From Echinarachnius parma (lineage: Eukaryota > Echinodermata > Echinoidea > Clypeasteroida > Echinarachniidae): a stretch of 64,000 nt of DNA. Location of the stretch: contig JBAMJV010001366.1 of assembly GCA_037951105.1 (NCBI GenBank), positions 1-64,000 of the forward strand. Reading direction: 5' to 3'. This document shows positions 1-10,795 of the stretch, piece by piece. The translations under genes were made by a program, and so were the position numbers. Each line of letters opens with the position of its first letter. Position 1 is the first letter of the stretch. The notes beneath the pieces are model-generated. The model searched no databases. It saw only the letters and a program-made list of their open reading frames with translations, and was not told where the DNA came from.

Positions 1-410
1 CACCCCCCCGGACGATTTTCCCCCGGATAACTACCCCCCTAGGACAATTACCCCACGGGCAACTACCACCCCCTGGGACAATTACCCCCCAAGACAATTA
101 CCCCCCAAGACAACTACCCCCCAAGACAATTACCCCCCGAGACAATTACCCCCAAGACAATTACCCCCCAAGACAATTACCCCCCAAGACAACTACCCCT
201 CAAGACAACTACCCCCCGGACAATTACCCCCCGGACAACTACCCCCCGGAGAACTACCCCCCGGACAATTACCCCCCGGACAACTACCCCCGGACAATAA
301 CCCCCAAGACAATTACCCCCCAATACAACTACCCCCAAGACAATTACCCCCTGGACAATTAAACTCCAAGACAATTACCCCCAAGACAATTACCCCAAGT
401 CATCTTCCAG
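1..410. repeat. 15-bp minisatellite array (C-rich on + strand)
   Basis: Tandem 15-bp units of the form GGACAACTACCCCCC or GGACAATTACCCCCC run from the window edge to about 410, with common AAGACAA variants. The unit is a multiple of three, so open frames here are artefacts. The array is the reverse complement of the one at 2215-2925 and is cut by the window start, so its true length is unknown. Confidence 0.93.
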
Positions 411-2214
411 TCGCGTAGCGCGGGTGAACGGATGGGGGGGGGGGGGGGGGGGCACAACTGCGAGGTAGTGGAGCGATTTGGTGCATATCATAGTATAAAG
501 TTGTTAACTGGTGTTGGAGGGAAAAGCACGGAATTTTCCACTCCCAAGGGATTTTAAATGCGATTGAGTAAATTTTCTTCATTTAAAACCCAGAGGGGTA
601 CATTCCATGATTTTCCCGACAGCAAAGTTAACAACCGTTGTATCATCTGAATTGCCATGTAACAGTGCCATGTAATATCCAAAAATATTACATGGCAACT
701 CATGTAGGTTAACTGTATTTCCTAAGTCAGGTAATAAACAGTAATATTATATGATACGTAGTTCAAGCTATGGAATCAAACATACATGATGTAGGCATAT
801 TAAAGATAAACAACAGTTTTGGGATAGTTACAGAAAACATTTATAATTTATCAATATTGTTGAATAAGTATCTAAAAAGGGCTTGTGTGGTAAAATCCGA
901 ACCTAACGATGCGTTAAATGCAGAAATATCGGCCCGCCAGTGAAATGTATAAATCCACAGACCGTTCGCACCTGTCCGCGCCGCGAGCGCTGGACTGGAG
1001 TATCGACAAGCTGGGGACAAGCCCGTATAGCGAACGCACCTGGTCAATAATGCAAGACGCGTATGCGCGATTCCGCTTTGGCGATTTCTATCCGCAGCGG
1101 AACGATTTGATAATTTACCAAATATATCAATTAGTAGGCGGTTTCCAGGCAAAATTTGTATCATCCCGTATTAGTAAAAACATATTCGTTCACATGATTG
1201 GTAATAAGAACTTCCATTTCATTTTTTGAGAGAGGGGGCGTTTCCAAAACTGGCCTATAAAAGTGGGAGAGACAATCACCTCCACCTATGTGGGGGGGGG
1301 GGGGGGGAGGCATGTCCCCCCTTCCCGTCCCCCGGGTGCATTTTGTGCATTCAATTTTGCCAATGTTGTTACCGCAGTTGTATTTAGCAGTTCAAATCGT
1401 TTTTTAGCATTATGATTCAGATATTGATTATTCGGAAACATTTGGTTTGCATTCGATTTAAAACGTATTTCGATTTCGAGTAAATTCGTGATTACGTAAT
1501 ACCGCCCTCCGGGAAATCCGTTGGCGCAATTGAATACTTAAACTCACGTCTACATCATTCTGAGTATAACTTGCAACTGAGCTTTATTGAATAAAAACAT
1601 ACATTATGCCACATGGCGGATAAATATAACTCATTCCTGGTAATCGCGCGAACGCGCGGTTGTGATTATCGTTAAGTAGGTCGTGGGAAACTGGGAATCG
1701 AACATGATAATATCTATTTGATTTTGCAAACACAATAAATGCAACTAGCGTGTTCTTTTTAGTTGAATGCTAAAAGTGGTAAATCACTTGATCGAAGAGC
1801 TAAATCGTATGAACATAATACAATTTTGAACCAAAATTACAAGCCTTCAGCTCAATTTCGTGAAATTGAATGACACGCTTATTGAAACGAATCAAAAGCT
1901 TACGAAATTGACCGAAAAACATATAGAACATGTGATACGCTTAGGTCACACATGCACCGGATGCCGCACAATCTTTTTACCTACATTTCGGATTGCGATA
2001 TCGTACGATGTCTGCAGTATATTCGTGTATTGGCAGTCCCGTAGCATGGGGGTGCGTTTGGTGCGTACACCCCCCCCCCCCCCCCCCCCCCCCCCCCCAT
2101 TCAGAAAGGTCCATTTTTATCGTTCTCGGTCTCGGGCAGCGATCGGCCCATTTGACATTTGACGACCCCAACTCCCTGCTTACAAAACTAAAACAGTGGT
2201 CTAAATCAGCGACG
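411..2214. other. Unassigned interval between two inverted minisatellite arrays
   Basis: This 1.8-kb segment lies between oppositely oriented copies of the same 15-bp minisatellite. It contains G runs near 437 and 1291. It also holds a locally GC-rich stretch (about 925-1110) with a 103-codon open frame on the plus strand (918-1229) whose composition looks coding-like (many Asp, Trp, Tyr and Arg codons), but I recognise no domain. An overlapping minus-strand frame is also open. I cannot decide whether this is a host exon, a transposon fragment or chance. Confidence 0.4.
2070..2098. repeat. Poly-C run (29 C)
   Basis: An uninterrupted run of 29 C. It encodes polyproline in one overlapping frame and polyglycine on the other strand, both meaningless. 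Its length is uncertain in any assembly because homopolymers are error-prone. Confidence 0.9.
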
Positions 2215-2925
2215 GTAATTATCCATGGGGTAGTTGTCCGGGGGGTAATATTCCGGGGGGTAGTTGTCCGGGGAGTAGTTGTCCGGGGGGTAATTGTCCG
2301 GGGGGTGGTTGTCCGGGGGGTAATTGTCCGGGGGGTAGTTGTCTGGGGGGTAGTTGTCCGGGGGGTAATTGTCCGGGGGGTAGTTGTCCGGGTGGTAATT
2401 GTCCGGGGGGTAGTTGTCTGGGGGGTAGTTTTCCGGGGGGTAATTGTCCGGGGGGTAGTTGTCCGGGGGGTAGTTGTCCGGGGGGTAATTGTCCGGGGGA
2501 TAGTTGTCCTGGGGGTAATTGTCCGGGGGGTAGTTGTCCGGGGGGTAGTTGTCCGGGGGGTAATTGTCCAGGGGGTAGTTGTCCGGGGGGTAATTGTCCG
2601 GGGGGTAGTTGTCTTGGGGGGTAGTTGTCTTGGGGGGTAATTGTCTTGGGGGGTAATTGTCTTGGGGGGTAATTGTCTCGGGGGGTAGTTGTATTGGGGG
2701 GTAATTGTCTTGGGGGGTAATTGTCCGGGGGTAGTTGTCCGGGGGGGGGGGGTAATTTTCCGGGGGTAGTTGTCCGGGGGGTAACTGTCCGGGGGGTAGT
2801 TCTCCGGGGGTAGTTCACCGGGGGGTAATTGTCCGGGGGGTAGTTGTCTTGGGGGGCAATTGTCCTAGGGGGGTAATTGTCCGGGTGGTAGTTGTCCGGG
2901 GGGTAATTGTCCTAGGGGGGTAGTT
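2215..2925. repeat. 15-bp minisatellite array (G-rich on + strand)
   Basis: About 45 tandem units of GGGGGGTAGTTGTCC with TAATTGTCC and TAGTTGTCTT variants. The array is in inverted orientation to 1-410. Open frames of 199-215 codons here arise only because the unit is 15 bp. Runs of six G at 15-bp spacing give strong potential for G-quadruplex formation on this strand. Confidence 0.94.
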
Positions 2926-3054
2926 AATGAATAACAAATATTTGGTCTCATACAAGTGTCCAGTTTCTTTTTTTGCGGAGTATACATGGGGTTATAGTGA
3001 GGTGTGGCACATATAGCGTCCAGTAGATCATACGGTATACATGTATATTGGGGG

Positions 3055-3814
3055 TATACACTACTCACAACAAGTAAGTACCCCCCTAGCATTTTGTCAT
3101 ATATCTCAAAAAGTATTTCACCTATTTTGATCATTCAAACGGTAATGGATGCGCAATTGTCTTACGCACAATGTGAATGGTAAATGGTTGCCATAGCGTT
3201 ACGTTTCATAATCAAAAAATGAATTTTCTAAAACAAAGTGCCCAAAAAAAGTTGCACTTTCAGTTTTATTTGGCATAGTGGGTACATTTTGTACACGAGT
3301 AAGCTTTTGAAAACTGGTTCCACTGTGAACAATGCAGCAGTAGTACTGAATTACATAACAGATTAGTGAATTAGGCCAACTCCAATAAAGATGAAAACAG
3401 GACATGACTTCGGCCATTCTAATCCCCAGCAATTTCATATTGAAAGGCCTATTGTTTTAGAAAAATGCATGCTTTTGAAAAATGGTGTCACTAAGAAAAA
3501 TGCAGCAGTAGTAGTGGATTACATAATAGATTTGTGTGTCGGGTAATCTTCAATAAAGATGTTTACTCGTATAAAAATAATGTACCCACTATGCCAAATA
3601 AAACTGAAAGTGCAACTTTTTTTTTGGCACTTTGTTTTAGAAAATTCATTTTTTTGATGATGAAAATGTAACGCTATGGCAACCATTTACCATTCACATT
3701 GTGTGTAAGAAAATTGCGCATCCATTACCGTTTGAATGATCAAAATCGGTGAAATACTTTTTGAGATATATGAAAAAATGCTAGGGGGTACTGACTTGTT
3801 GTGAGTAGTGTATA
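3055..3814. mobile_element. Long-TIR MITE, Tc1/mariner-like ends (copy 1)
   Basis: The element starts TATACACTACTCACAACAAG and ends with the reverse complement (CTTGTTGTGAGTAGTGTATA). Terminal inverted repeats extend about 240 bp and include the matching blocks around 3085-3290 and 3590-3780. TA at both edges suggests a TA target duplication, as in Tc1/mariner. A second copy lies at 29306-30057 in the same orientation. It has no transposase, so it is non-autonomous; small open frames inside it are spurious. Confidence 0.85.
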
Positions 3815-3879
3815 CTGGGTGCAGTCTTAGTAGAGGAGGACTAGAGCACCAGAGGACTAGGAAAGTAGGGGTGGACATG

Positions 3880-4100
3880 GCAGTAGATTTATTAGCTGGA
3901 CTATTTATATGACAGGTGCAAATGGTTATGTTTATTCATATTTTAGCCATTTCTGACCCAACTTTGATCAAATAAAGTTTATTATGTCATTGAAATTGTA
4001 TGACCTTTCAAATCAGACACTTAGTTTTCATTATCTCACAACAAAATTATTGTGTGGAGCGCCCTTTATACCAAAACTCAACTATACCTTAAAGTGAGAA
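3880..4100. mobile_element. 3' fragment of the AAGGGATAGTT MITE family
   Basis: Sequence from 'TTAGCCATTTCTGACC' to 'CAAAACTCAACTATACC' matches the right half of the elements at 28757-29297 and 41572-42112. The left half is missing, so this is a truncated copy. No coding content. Confidence 0.7.
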
Positions 4101-4719
4101 CTTCGTCACACGAGTGAATATAATGTTCTTTATATAAACGCCCATGTGTCTACTTTTGAAATGCTATGTATCTCAGGAAAATATAATGTAGAGATTTTGG
4201 CTATTTGTAAAAATTAGCGTGTTATGGTATGGAACAAATTTTTTGTTTATTTTCATAATTGTTTGGCTTTTAGATTATAGGGACATGGGATAGAAAATGC
4301 AAGTTTTGTATCAACCTAGTTAAAGGGGAGGGGGGGGGGGGTGGCATAATGCCCGCGGCCGTAGAAAGACCTCAAATAGCCCCGAATTTTTAGGGTTAGA
4401 CAGTAAACATTTCTCCTCCCTGCTAAGCAGGTGTATTCACCATTGTTTGGCAATATATTACAATCAACTTAATGGTGTATCAATTCTTAAAAAACATTAA
4501 TGTGACCTTTCGTCACGGGGGCACTCTGTATTCCTAGCTACCATGTACTCGCAGGTAAACAGAAAAAACAGTAAACTCTGAGATATTAACACGCATTTGG
4601 ATGTCCTAATTAACATTATTCGTATGCACTTCCTAAATCTGACCAGATGCTTAATTTGTCTTGAGTTTGGACTAAAAATAAAATGTTGTACGAGTTACAT
4701 TATTTGAAATATATACATA
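4101..4719. other. No gene recognised
   Basis: AT-rich sequence with a short G run at about 4327-4341. I see no convincing exon, RNA gene or repeat boundary here. Confidence 0.5.
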
Positions 4720-4724
4720 TTTAA

Positions 4725-4874
4725 CAGGGGCCGCGCAAAGGTCTTGAAAGTGGAGGGCTGACCACATTTTGGTTGTTATTATAATTATCATTTTGTGTTT
4801 ATGTATTTCTTTGTTTTAAGCCAAAACATGGGGGGCTGCAGCCCCCCCCCCCCTCCCCGGTTCCGCGGCCCCTG
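4725..4874. mobile_element. Small MITE with CAGGGGCCGCGG ends (copy 1)
   Basis: A 150-bp element beginning CAGGGGCCGCG and ending CCGCGGCCCCTG, flanked on both sides by TTTAA (4720-4724 and 4875-4879), a 5-bp target duplication. The body contains the GGGGCTGACCACATTT block and a GGGGGGCTGCAGCCCCCC hairpin. A second copy (40462-40625) also has a 5-bp duplication, which suggests a 5-bp-TSD superfamily such as some hAT or Transib elements. The assignment is inference. Confidence 0.85.
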
Positions 4875-5043
4875 TTTAAATAACAAATATAGAAACATAA
4901 TCGGTTTTATCATCGGTAGGGAGCTTTTTGGAAACTTTGTGTTTGAAAATTAGCAAAAAAATCAGACTTCGCCGAAAATCGACCGTTTGATTTGGGGACG
5001 TTTATATTAAAATCTTTTATTGCTCGAATAGTCAGAAGCTATA

Positions 5044-5930
5044 CACCGTGTCTCAGATAAAACGAAACCGGGTTTCATGGCAGAAATTTTCTGTCATAAT
5101 GAATAATTTCCTTGATGATATATATATGTCTGAAAAGCTCTGTGTCTCTTCTTTCATTTGATGTACAACTTATGGCACATAATTCAAGCATGACTGAATT
5201 AGAACAATGGAAAGTGGTGTTACCAATACTCCATTTGCACGCATAAATTTTAAGTTTGGGTGAGTTTTAAGGGTTGTAAACGTACTTATTTTTAAAAAGG
5301 ACAAACACCACATGAAAGTTCATATTTGTATCTTTTACATGACACCTCATGCTAAAAAAATTAATGATTTATGCCAGAGAACGAGTACAATGAAACCATG
5401 CCTGATTTCTGCCCAAATGAGTGAAAGTTGAGTAAGAAGTCGCTCACCTTTCCTGACAATGGACTTTGATGCATGAGTGAATTTACACAAACATGGGGAT
5501 CAGGGAAACCATGGGAAACAGGCTAGATCAGGAAAATTACCCATTTGGGCTGGAATCAAGCATGATTTCATTGTACTCGTTCTCTGGCATATATAATTTA
5601 TTTTTTAATCATGAGGTGTCATATAAAAGATAAAATTATGAATTTTCATGCGGTGTCTGTCCTTTTTCAAAAGAAGTACGTTTACTACTCTTAAAACTCT
5701 CCCCAAAACCTCACCCAAACTTGCAATTTCTGCGCGCAAATCGAATTTTGGTAACACCTCTTTCCATTGTTCTAATTCAGTCTTGCGTGAATTATGTGCC
5801 ATAAGTTGTACATCAAATGAAAGAAGAGACACAGAGCTTTTCAGACATATATATATCATCAAAGAAATTATTCATTATGACAGAAAATTTCTGCCATGAA
5901 ACCCGGTTTCGTTTTTTCTGGGACAGTCTG
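5044..5930. mobile_element. Long-TIR foldback MITE with TA target duplication
   Basis: Two arms of roughly 370-390 bp (5050-5415 and 5545-5928) are reverse complements of each other, each beginning near a TCTCAGA or TCCCAGA motif followed by AAAACGAAACCGGG. TA flanks both ends (5042-5043, 5931-5932). The surrounding sequence (TTGCTCGAATAGTCAGAAGC then GACCGGGCACTAA) recurs without the element at 6179-6220, giving a paralogous empty site that supports the boundaries. No transposase is encoded. Confidence 0.88.
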
Positions 5931-6063
5931 TATAGACCGGGCACTAAACAAAAAAGCAAGTGCGCGGGATTACGAAGTAATGCAGCTTTTTTTAAAATTC
6001 AAACAGAAAGGAAAATCGTAAATAATATCGCTAGTGTTATGATTAAAAATGAGCAAAGAAAAT

Positions 6064-6135
6064 AGGCTTTGCCTGGATTCGAACCCGAGACTTCCGGATT
6101 ACTAGACCGGTGCCCGACCATTGAGCAACAAAGAC
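6064..6135 (-). tRNA. tRNA-Thr(AGT)-like gene or tRNA-derived repeat
   Basis: Read on the minus strand, 72 nt fold as a cloverleaf. The acceptor stem GTCTTTG/CAAAGCC has one mismatch, the D stem is GCTC/GGGC, the anticodon stem CCGG/CCGG has the 7-nt loop CTAGTAA (anticodon AGT), and the T loop is TTCGAAT in GGTTCGAATCC (B box). Mismatches in the acceptor, anticodon and T stems make a pseudogene or tRNA-derived SINE head more likely than a functional tRNA. Confidence 0.5.
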
Positions 6136-6661
6136 ACTGGAATGGGGATAGTTCCTATACACCATTTTTATCATGTTCATTGCTCGAATAGTCAGAAGCT
6201 ATATAAACCGGGCACTAACCCAACAATACTCAAATCGTAATTAAAATGTAAGTAAATTAATAATAAATATAACACTAAAGTATGTATGACGTAACAAAAT
6301 TGTTGACATTTTATGTTGTGAGTTAAAGTAATCCATTAACCTTGTAAAATTTGAAACCAAAATCAATGGTAGCTTTCCTACTACTATTGTACCTAGTTGG
6401 TTGGCTTATGTAAAATAATAATGAAATGGGTTTTGATTTTTTTTAATGTCTCCATAATCAATGTATGATTAAATTTGAGAGCGTCTATAGACGGTTTCCG
6501 AAGTTATTCAGGATCGAGTACTCTGAATTAAGATTCCAAATCGTCTGTAGTAACCGAATTCGGATACTCCACGCGAACGATCGGGATCGAATCAGACATC
6601 GATTTTCACTGGGTAAACTTATTCCTTTTCTAGGACGGGTCTAGGACGTTCTCATATTCTC

Positions 6662-6860
6662 AATAATCTCACAATGAAATTGGAATAATATGATTGAAAT
6701 CTCAAACATTACTTTTGGGGAAATTATAAAGTTCGTGGATCATTTTTTAATTCACTAACATGACTAAGGAGTAAACATTTACTTGGATAATAATCTCACA
6801 ATGAAATTGGAATAATATGATTGAAATCTCAAACATTACTTTTGGGGAAATTATAAAGTT
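6662..6860. repeat. About 126-bp tandem duplication at the SRCR exon donor side
   Basis: A ~72-bp block ending GGGGAAATTATAAAGTT occurs twice (about 6662-6733 and 6788-6860). The adjoining TTTACTTGG, which on the minus strand is the exon end plus donor CCAAGTAAA, is also present twice (6777-6785 and 6861-6869). The duplication therefore copies the splice donor of the SRCR exon into the intron. Confidence 0.85.
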
Positions 6861-6865
6861 TTTAC

Positions 6866-7210
6866 TTGGGTAGAAGGGTCCGTCTGGAAGACAAATGACT
6901 TCACTGGTACCAAAGCTAAACGAACAGTTGCCACTTGGTGTGTAAGAGCAGTCTTCAATTCTCGTAGTCGTCACATCACATGCAACTTGGACTAGAGGGA
7001 ACTCTGCTCGACCGAACTGATTTATTGGCCATGGTCGCTCAACTGATCTGATGAATCCTAGTTTTTCACAAACGAGATCTGCATAAATCGTGTTCTCCTC
7101 GAAGAAATCTATTGAGCCGAAACACGCAGTGTGCCATGTACCGTCGTAAAATGTTTCCACCCTTCCTTCATATGCTAACTTATAGGGTGAACCTACCAAG
7201 CGTAGTTGAC
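6866..7210 (-). CDS. SRCR-domain exon (partial gene)
   Basis: This 345-bp exon on the minus strand is bounded by an AG acceptor (7211-7212) and a GTAAAA donor (6860-6865), phase 1 at both ends. It encodes one scavenger receptor cysteine-rich domain of about 110 residues. It starts QLRLVG, followed by EGRVETFYDGTWHTAC, then DLVCEKLGF, VACD, IEDCSY and a terminal EVICL, with six cysteines. SRCR domains are extracellular ligand-binding modules, often repeated and exon-shuffled as phase 1-1 exons. It joins in frame to the signal-peptide exon at 9347-9422 (residue junction Ser from split codon A|GT). Further exons would lie at lower coordinates; I find none in 1-6865, so the gene may be truncated here or continue beyond the window. 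A Tandem copy of its donor lies nearby. Confidence 0.85.
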
Positions 7211-9346
7211 CTATTATCGAAATAAGATAATAAAACAAGAAAACAAAAACATGTACAATCGTGTGAAGGTTATGATATCAATTCGTTAAAATTACACTTG
7301 ATTAACGATGATTATACAAATTGGTTCTTATAACCTTAATTAAAATTGTAATGAAATTTAAATCAAATTAGATTTATTTACCTACGTCATTTACACAAAA
7401 TAAAACACAAATCACAGAATAATCAATATTAACAGAATATTATAGTTGATACAAAGGAATCATACACGATAGCTAGGACTGCTAGACGAGGCAAATCTTT
7501 TCAAAGTTATCAAAATAAGTTTTCAATTCTTGTTCTATAACAATATTTACAGTATCGGTATTTAAACAACATATTTTCAAGTTTCAATGCGGAATCATGA
7601 GTATTATTAATAAATATATGCACATATTTCATCAAATGATCTGTACGACACATTGATAACTCTCAACAGCTTGCATGAACATGAACAATAAAAATCCGAG
7701 CCGCCCCAGGTGACCCCCACAACAAATCATACTTCCAGAAATAGGAAAACATAAGTCGGCCTCAAACATGAACACGTTAATCATGTTAAATGTTTAATAA
7801 AAACAAAATTGACTGTTTTGTGCATTTTTGTATCATTACCAATCCGTCGAATTTCTTAGTACCTTTATTGGGTAATCTAACTATAGCACTAGGTAGGTAA
7901 GCCCATGTTTTACACGTGTCTTTCGATTTCAAGCGCAGTGAGAATTAAAACTTTTCATTGACGTTATTGAGACCCTGTCTGAAACCTAAATATGTGTGAA
8001 AAATAATCCCATTAATTGTGAAAACACTTACAAAATTAATATTGACCGATATTGACAAAGTTTCGTTTTTTTTGACAAACCATTACAAATAACAAATACA
8101 AATAGCCCACTTGCCTGCTTGGTTCGCTCTCATGGTAAAACAAAACTAGTTTAATGTATACACACGTATCACACATTTAGTGATATTTAACCTTTCCATT
8201 AAATTTAAACCAATTCTATAACATGCTTGTTCGCTTAATTTACACAATTACCAACCGAAAATAGATACATTCAAAGCTGGAAACATTTATACCGACTCTT
8301 GAGAACGTATGTTCGTATAACTATAAAACACCGTATAACGTGCCCAGGTCGAAAAAAACAGTTGAAAATTAGTTGCCAACTGGTACCAGTTGATACCACC
8401 AGTTGGCCAACTGGTTTCAATATGGAAATTGGTATACTGGAATCAACTGGAATCAATTGGAATCGAGTAAGAATCCAGTAAGGCTTACCAGTAAGAAGAC
8501 CAGTTAAAGTAATTGGTTCCAACTGGTATTTTGAATTGGTTTCAACTGGCATTTCTATTGGTTTTAACTGGACTGCTCCATCTATCCATTTATCTTTACT
8601 GGGAACCGGGAATGTAAACTGCTACCGCTTGATGCCAGTTAAAACCAGTTGAATTTCCAACTGGTTTCAACTGGTTTCAACTGTTTTTTCGACCTGGGTG
8701 AATGATATCATGATGCCCCTTCTCATTATAAATACAGCACCCTATCCTGATTGTGTCCCCCACTTCAGAAAGGTTCCACCGTTCTGCAATGCCTGCAGTG
8801 ATGATTTATTAATAGCTTTTTAAAATTCAAATACAGGGAAAGCAACCTCAGCTGAAAAGGTGCTTTAAAGGTGCGCCCTTCATACTAATACAAAAACAAG
8901 AACAATCGTCATACGCATGGGCAACATTTATAACAAATAAAAGCGATCGGAATTGCTTTTCTAAAAACGCGCCCTAACTTTAAACAAGCATGATTATCAC
9001 TAAAGTACAAAAGTTGGCTTTAGCGCTCTTCATTTTTAAAATTAAAATATAATGGAAACATTTTGTGTGCCTATGTATGTGGAACAACACAGGGTCACTA
9101 GACAGGCATCTCATGGCAATATAATCATTACGGTATACTACAAATTAAATTATTGTTAAATAAAACAACGAGCAATATAGGCAAATTTAATGGAAAAGTG
9201 GGGATCAATGTATAGAATGTCACAACACATCACAAGAACAAAGACACTGGATTACAACTAGACGGACATAGAATGTAGACAAACACTGCAACATTATGTA
9301 ATAAATGGAAAATAGACATTAAAATTGGTTTGGAAGAATATCTTAC
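7211..9346 (-). other. Intron 1 of the SRCR gene
   Basis: A 2.1-kb AT-rich interval separating the signal-peptide exon from the SRCR exon, both phase 1. It contains the CCCAGGT-type TIR element at 8343-8698. I see no additional SRCR exon in it. Confidence 0.6.
8343..8698. mobile_element. CCCAGGT-family TIR element with CCAACTGG repeats
   Basis: A 356-bp element beginning CCCAGGTCGAAAAAA and ending TTTTTTCGACCTGGG, flanked by TG on both sides (8341-8342, 8699-8700). The interior is crowded with the quasi-palindromic 8-mer CCAACTGG or CCAGTTGG. End sequence, 2-bp target duplication and palindrome-rich body match the design of the large elements at 45062-57029. It is non-coding and lies in the SRCR intron. 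Confidence 0.85.
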
Positions 9347-9422
9347 TTTGTGCATCAGACAGGCCCAGCAGGACACTCATGAAGACCATTGCAAACATCA
9401 TCCTCGCAGATGCGTCGCCCAT
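9347..9422 (-). CDS. Signal-peptide first coding exon of the SRCR gene
   Basis: ATG at 9422 (minus strand) opens 25 codons, MGDASARMMFAMVFMSVLLG then LSDAQ, followed by donor AAA|GTAAGA at 9346-9341. A basic N-terminus, hydrophobic core and small residues before the Ala-Gln end fit a cleavable signal peptide. The exon ends in phase 1, matching the SRCR exon at 6866-7210, and the spliced product would enter the SRCR domain after a few residues. The start is the first ATG after a plausible acceptor (TTCTCATAG, about 9443). At 25 codons it is an easy exon to overlook. No cDNA evidence. Confidence 0.7.
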
Positions 9423-9737
9423 TTTCACGACAAATGACACTATGAGAACTTTGCATCGAAGTTATTGAAAATCTGTCTGAATCCTGTAGCCTCGACGATA
9501 CAATTAAATGAACCACAATATTAACTCCTTACGTCCCAAGTACTTGCAATGCAGCTATACATGTATACCACAATATTAAAATAAATTCCAAAGCTTAGCA
9601 CATACGTCATGTAGCGCCTGTGTGTAGTTGTAGCTACGTGGTGGTTCAGGCCGGGCGCAAACACAAAGAAATAAGGGCTGGATGGGTGGGGTGACGATGC
9701 GAGAACCGGGATTTAGACAGATAGCGAGACGAGACAC

Positions 9738-9783
9738 CTGAAAGGAGCAGTGGAAGAACACGTCAGGGTTGGGTCACACAATT
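9738..9783 (-). other. Candidate short 5' exon (copy B)
   Basis: On the minus strand a 46-bp segment AATTGTGTGACCC...TTTCAG is preceded by TTAATGCAG and followed by GTGTCTC. A 48-bp relative at 12498-12545 has the same ends and is also flanked by AG and GT, while the sequences outside the segments are unrelated. That pattern suggests duplicated exons, perhaps alternative 5'-untranslated exons of the SRCR gene downstream. Confidence 0.4.
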
Positions 9784-10106
9784 CTGCATTAAAGTCTTTA
9801 TTTACATTTCGAAAACAAACAAATCATTAATACAATCATTTCCAAATCAATTGTATTATAAAACCGAACATATAAATCTAGTATAAAGCATGAGTTAAAT
9901 ATAATAACTGCGAGCGTAGTAACCACTTATACCAGGCCGCATCAAATATCGTTTTCATCTCCCGATATACCAATTCATATCAAACCCCGTTAATTATTCC
10001 CAATTATATCCTTAACATGATTGATTACAAACTAAATAACAACATCTAGCTTACATTATAATAATATCACTCCAACGATCAATACAATCTCAGTATAACG
10101 GGTATA
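9784..10106. other. No feature recognised
   Basis: AT-rich sequence; it would be intronic if the 5' exon model of the SRCR gene is right. Confidence 0.5.
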
Positions 10107-10108
10107 TA

Positions 10109-10637
10109 CAGGGTGGCCAAAAAAAAACGGAACGGGGCACTTCCCAAAATATAGTACCAACATATTTATGTCCATTTGATAGGGTCTTTTCCAATGAAAA
10201 ACGATACCAAGAACAGTATTTTTGGTCGTGTAGTTTTTGTTTTAGGACGCTGTGAGTGAGACCATGTCAGGTGCCTATTTTTGTCAATTTGTACCTAGTC
10301 AATGCCAGTTAAATTGCACCCCCTGCCCGTAATACCATTCAACGAACACGCCCATTCTCTCGGCACACGGCTGAGTGCACACTAACAATGGCGCGCCTCG
10401 TTGAACGATATGAAAGGCGATACGTGCGATCTATCAAGCACTGGCTCGGTAAAAATTGACAAAAAAGAGAACCTGACATGGTGTCACTCACAGCGCCCCC
10501 CCAAAAAAAACTACACGACCAAATTGACTGTTCTTGGTATCGTTGTTCATTTGAAAAGACACCCTATCCGATGGACACAATACAGTTGTTACTATAATTT
10601 GGGAAGTGCCCCGTTCCGTTTTTTTGGGGCCACCCTG
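10109..10637. mobile_element. TIR element with CAGGGTGGCC ends (copy 1)
   Basis: 529 bp, starting CAGGGTGGCC followed by an A run and CGGAACGGGGCACTTCCC, and ending with the inverted copy. TA flanks both sides. The inverted repeats continue for about 190 bp. Near the centre an ATG at about 10388 starts a short basic frame, possibly a vestige of a transposase start, but it stops quickly. A 3' partial copy is at 44599-44766. TA target and GGGTGGCC ends suggest a Tc1/mariner relative. Confidence 0.88.
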
Positions 10638-10795
10638 TATATAAACAAAAACTATAATATAAAAGAACGTCGAACTAGACTACAAGTTTACAAGCTTCTC
10701 TTTATACACAATACTAATTCTCCTCAAGTCTTATTTTGCACGCACTATAAATGGGAGAGCGAAAATTACGAACAAGACTCTCATTCTCTCTGTCC

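Noticed and set aside
1993-2818. Open frames of ~200 codons rich in GVVVRG or PPGQLPPGQL
   Set aside because: Translation of the 15-bp minisatellite in whichever frame lacks stops; not a collagen-like or proline-rich protein.
10388-10480. Transposase start inside the CAGGGTGGCC element
   Set aside because: Only about 23 codons before a stop, with no recognisable DNA-binding motif.
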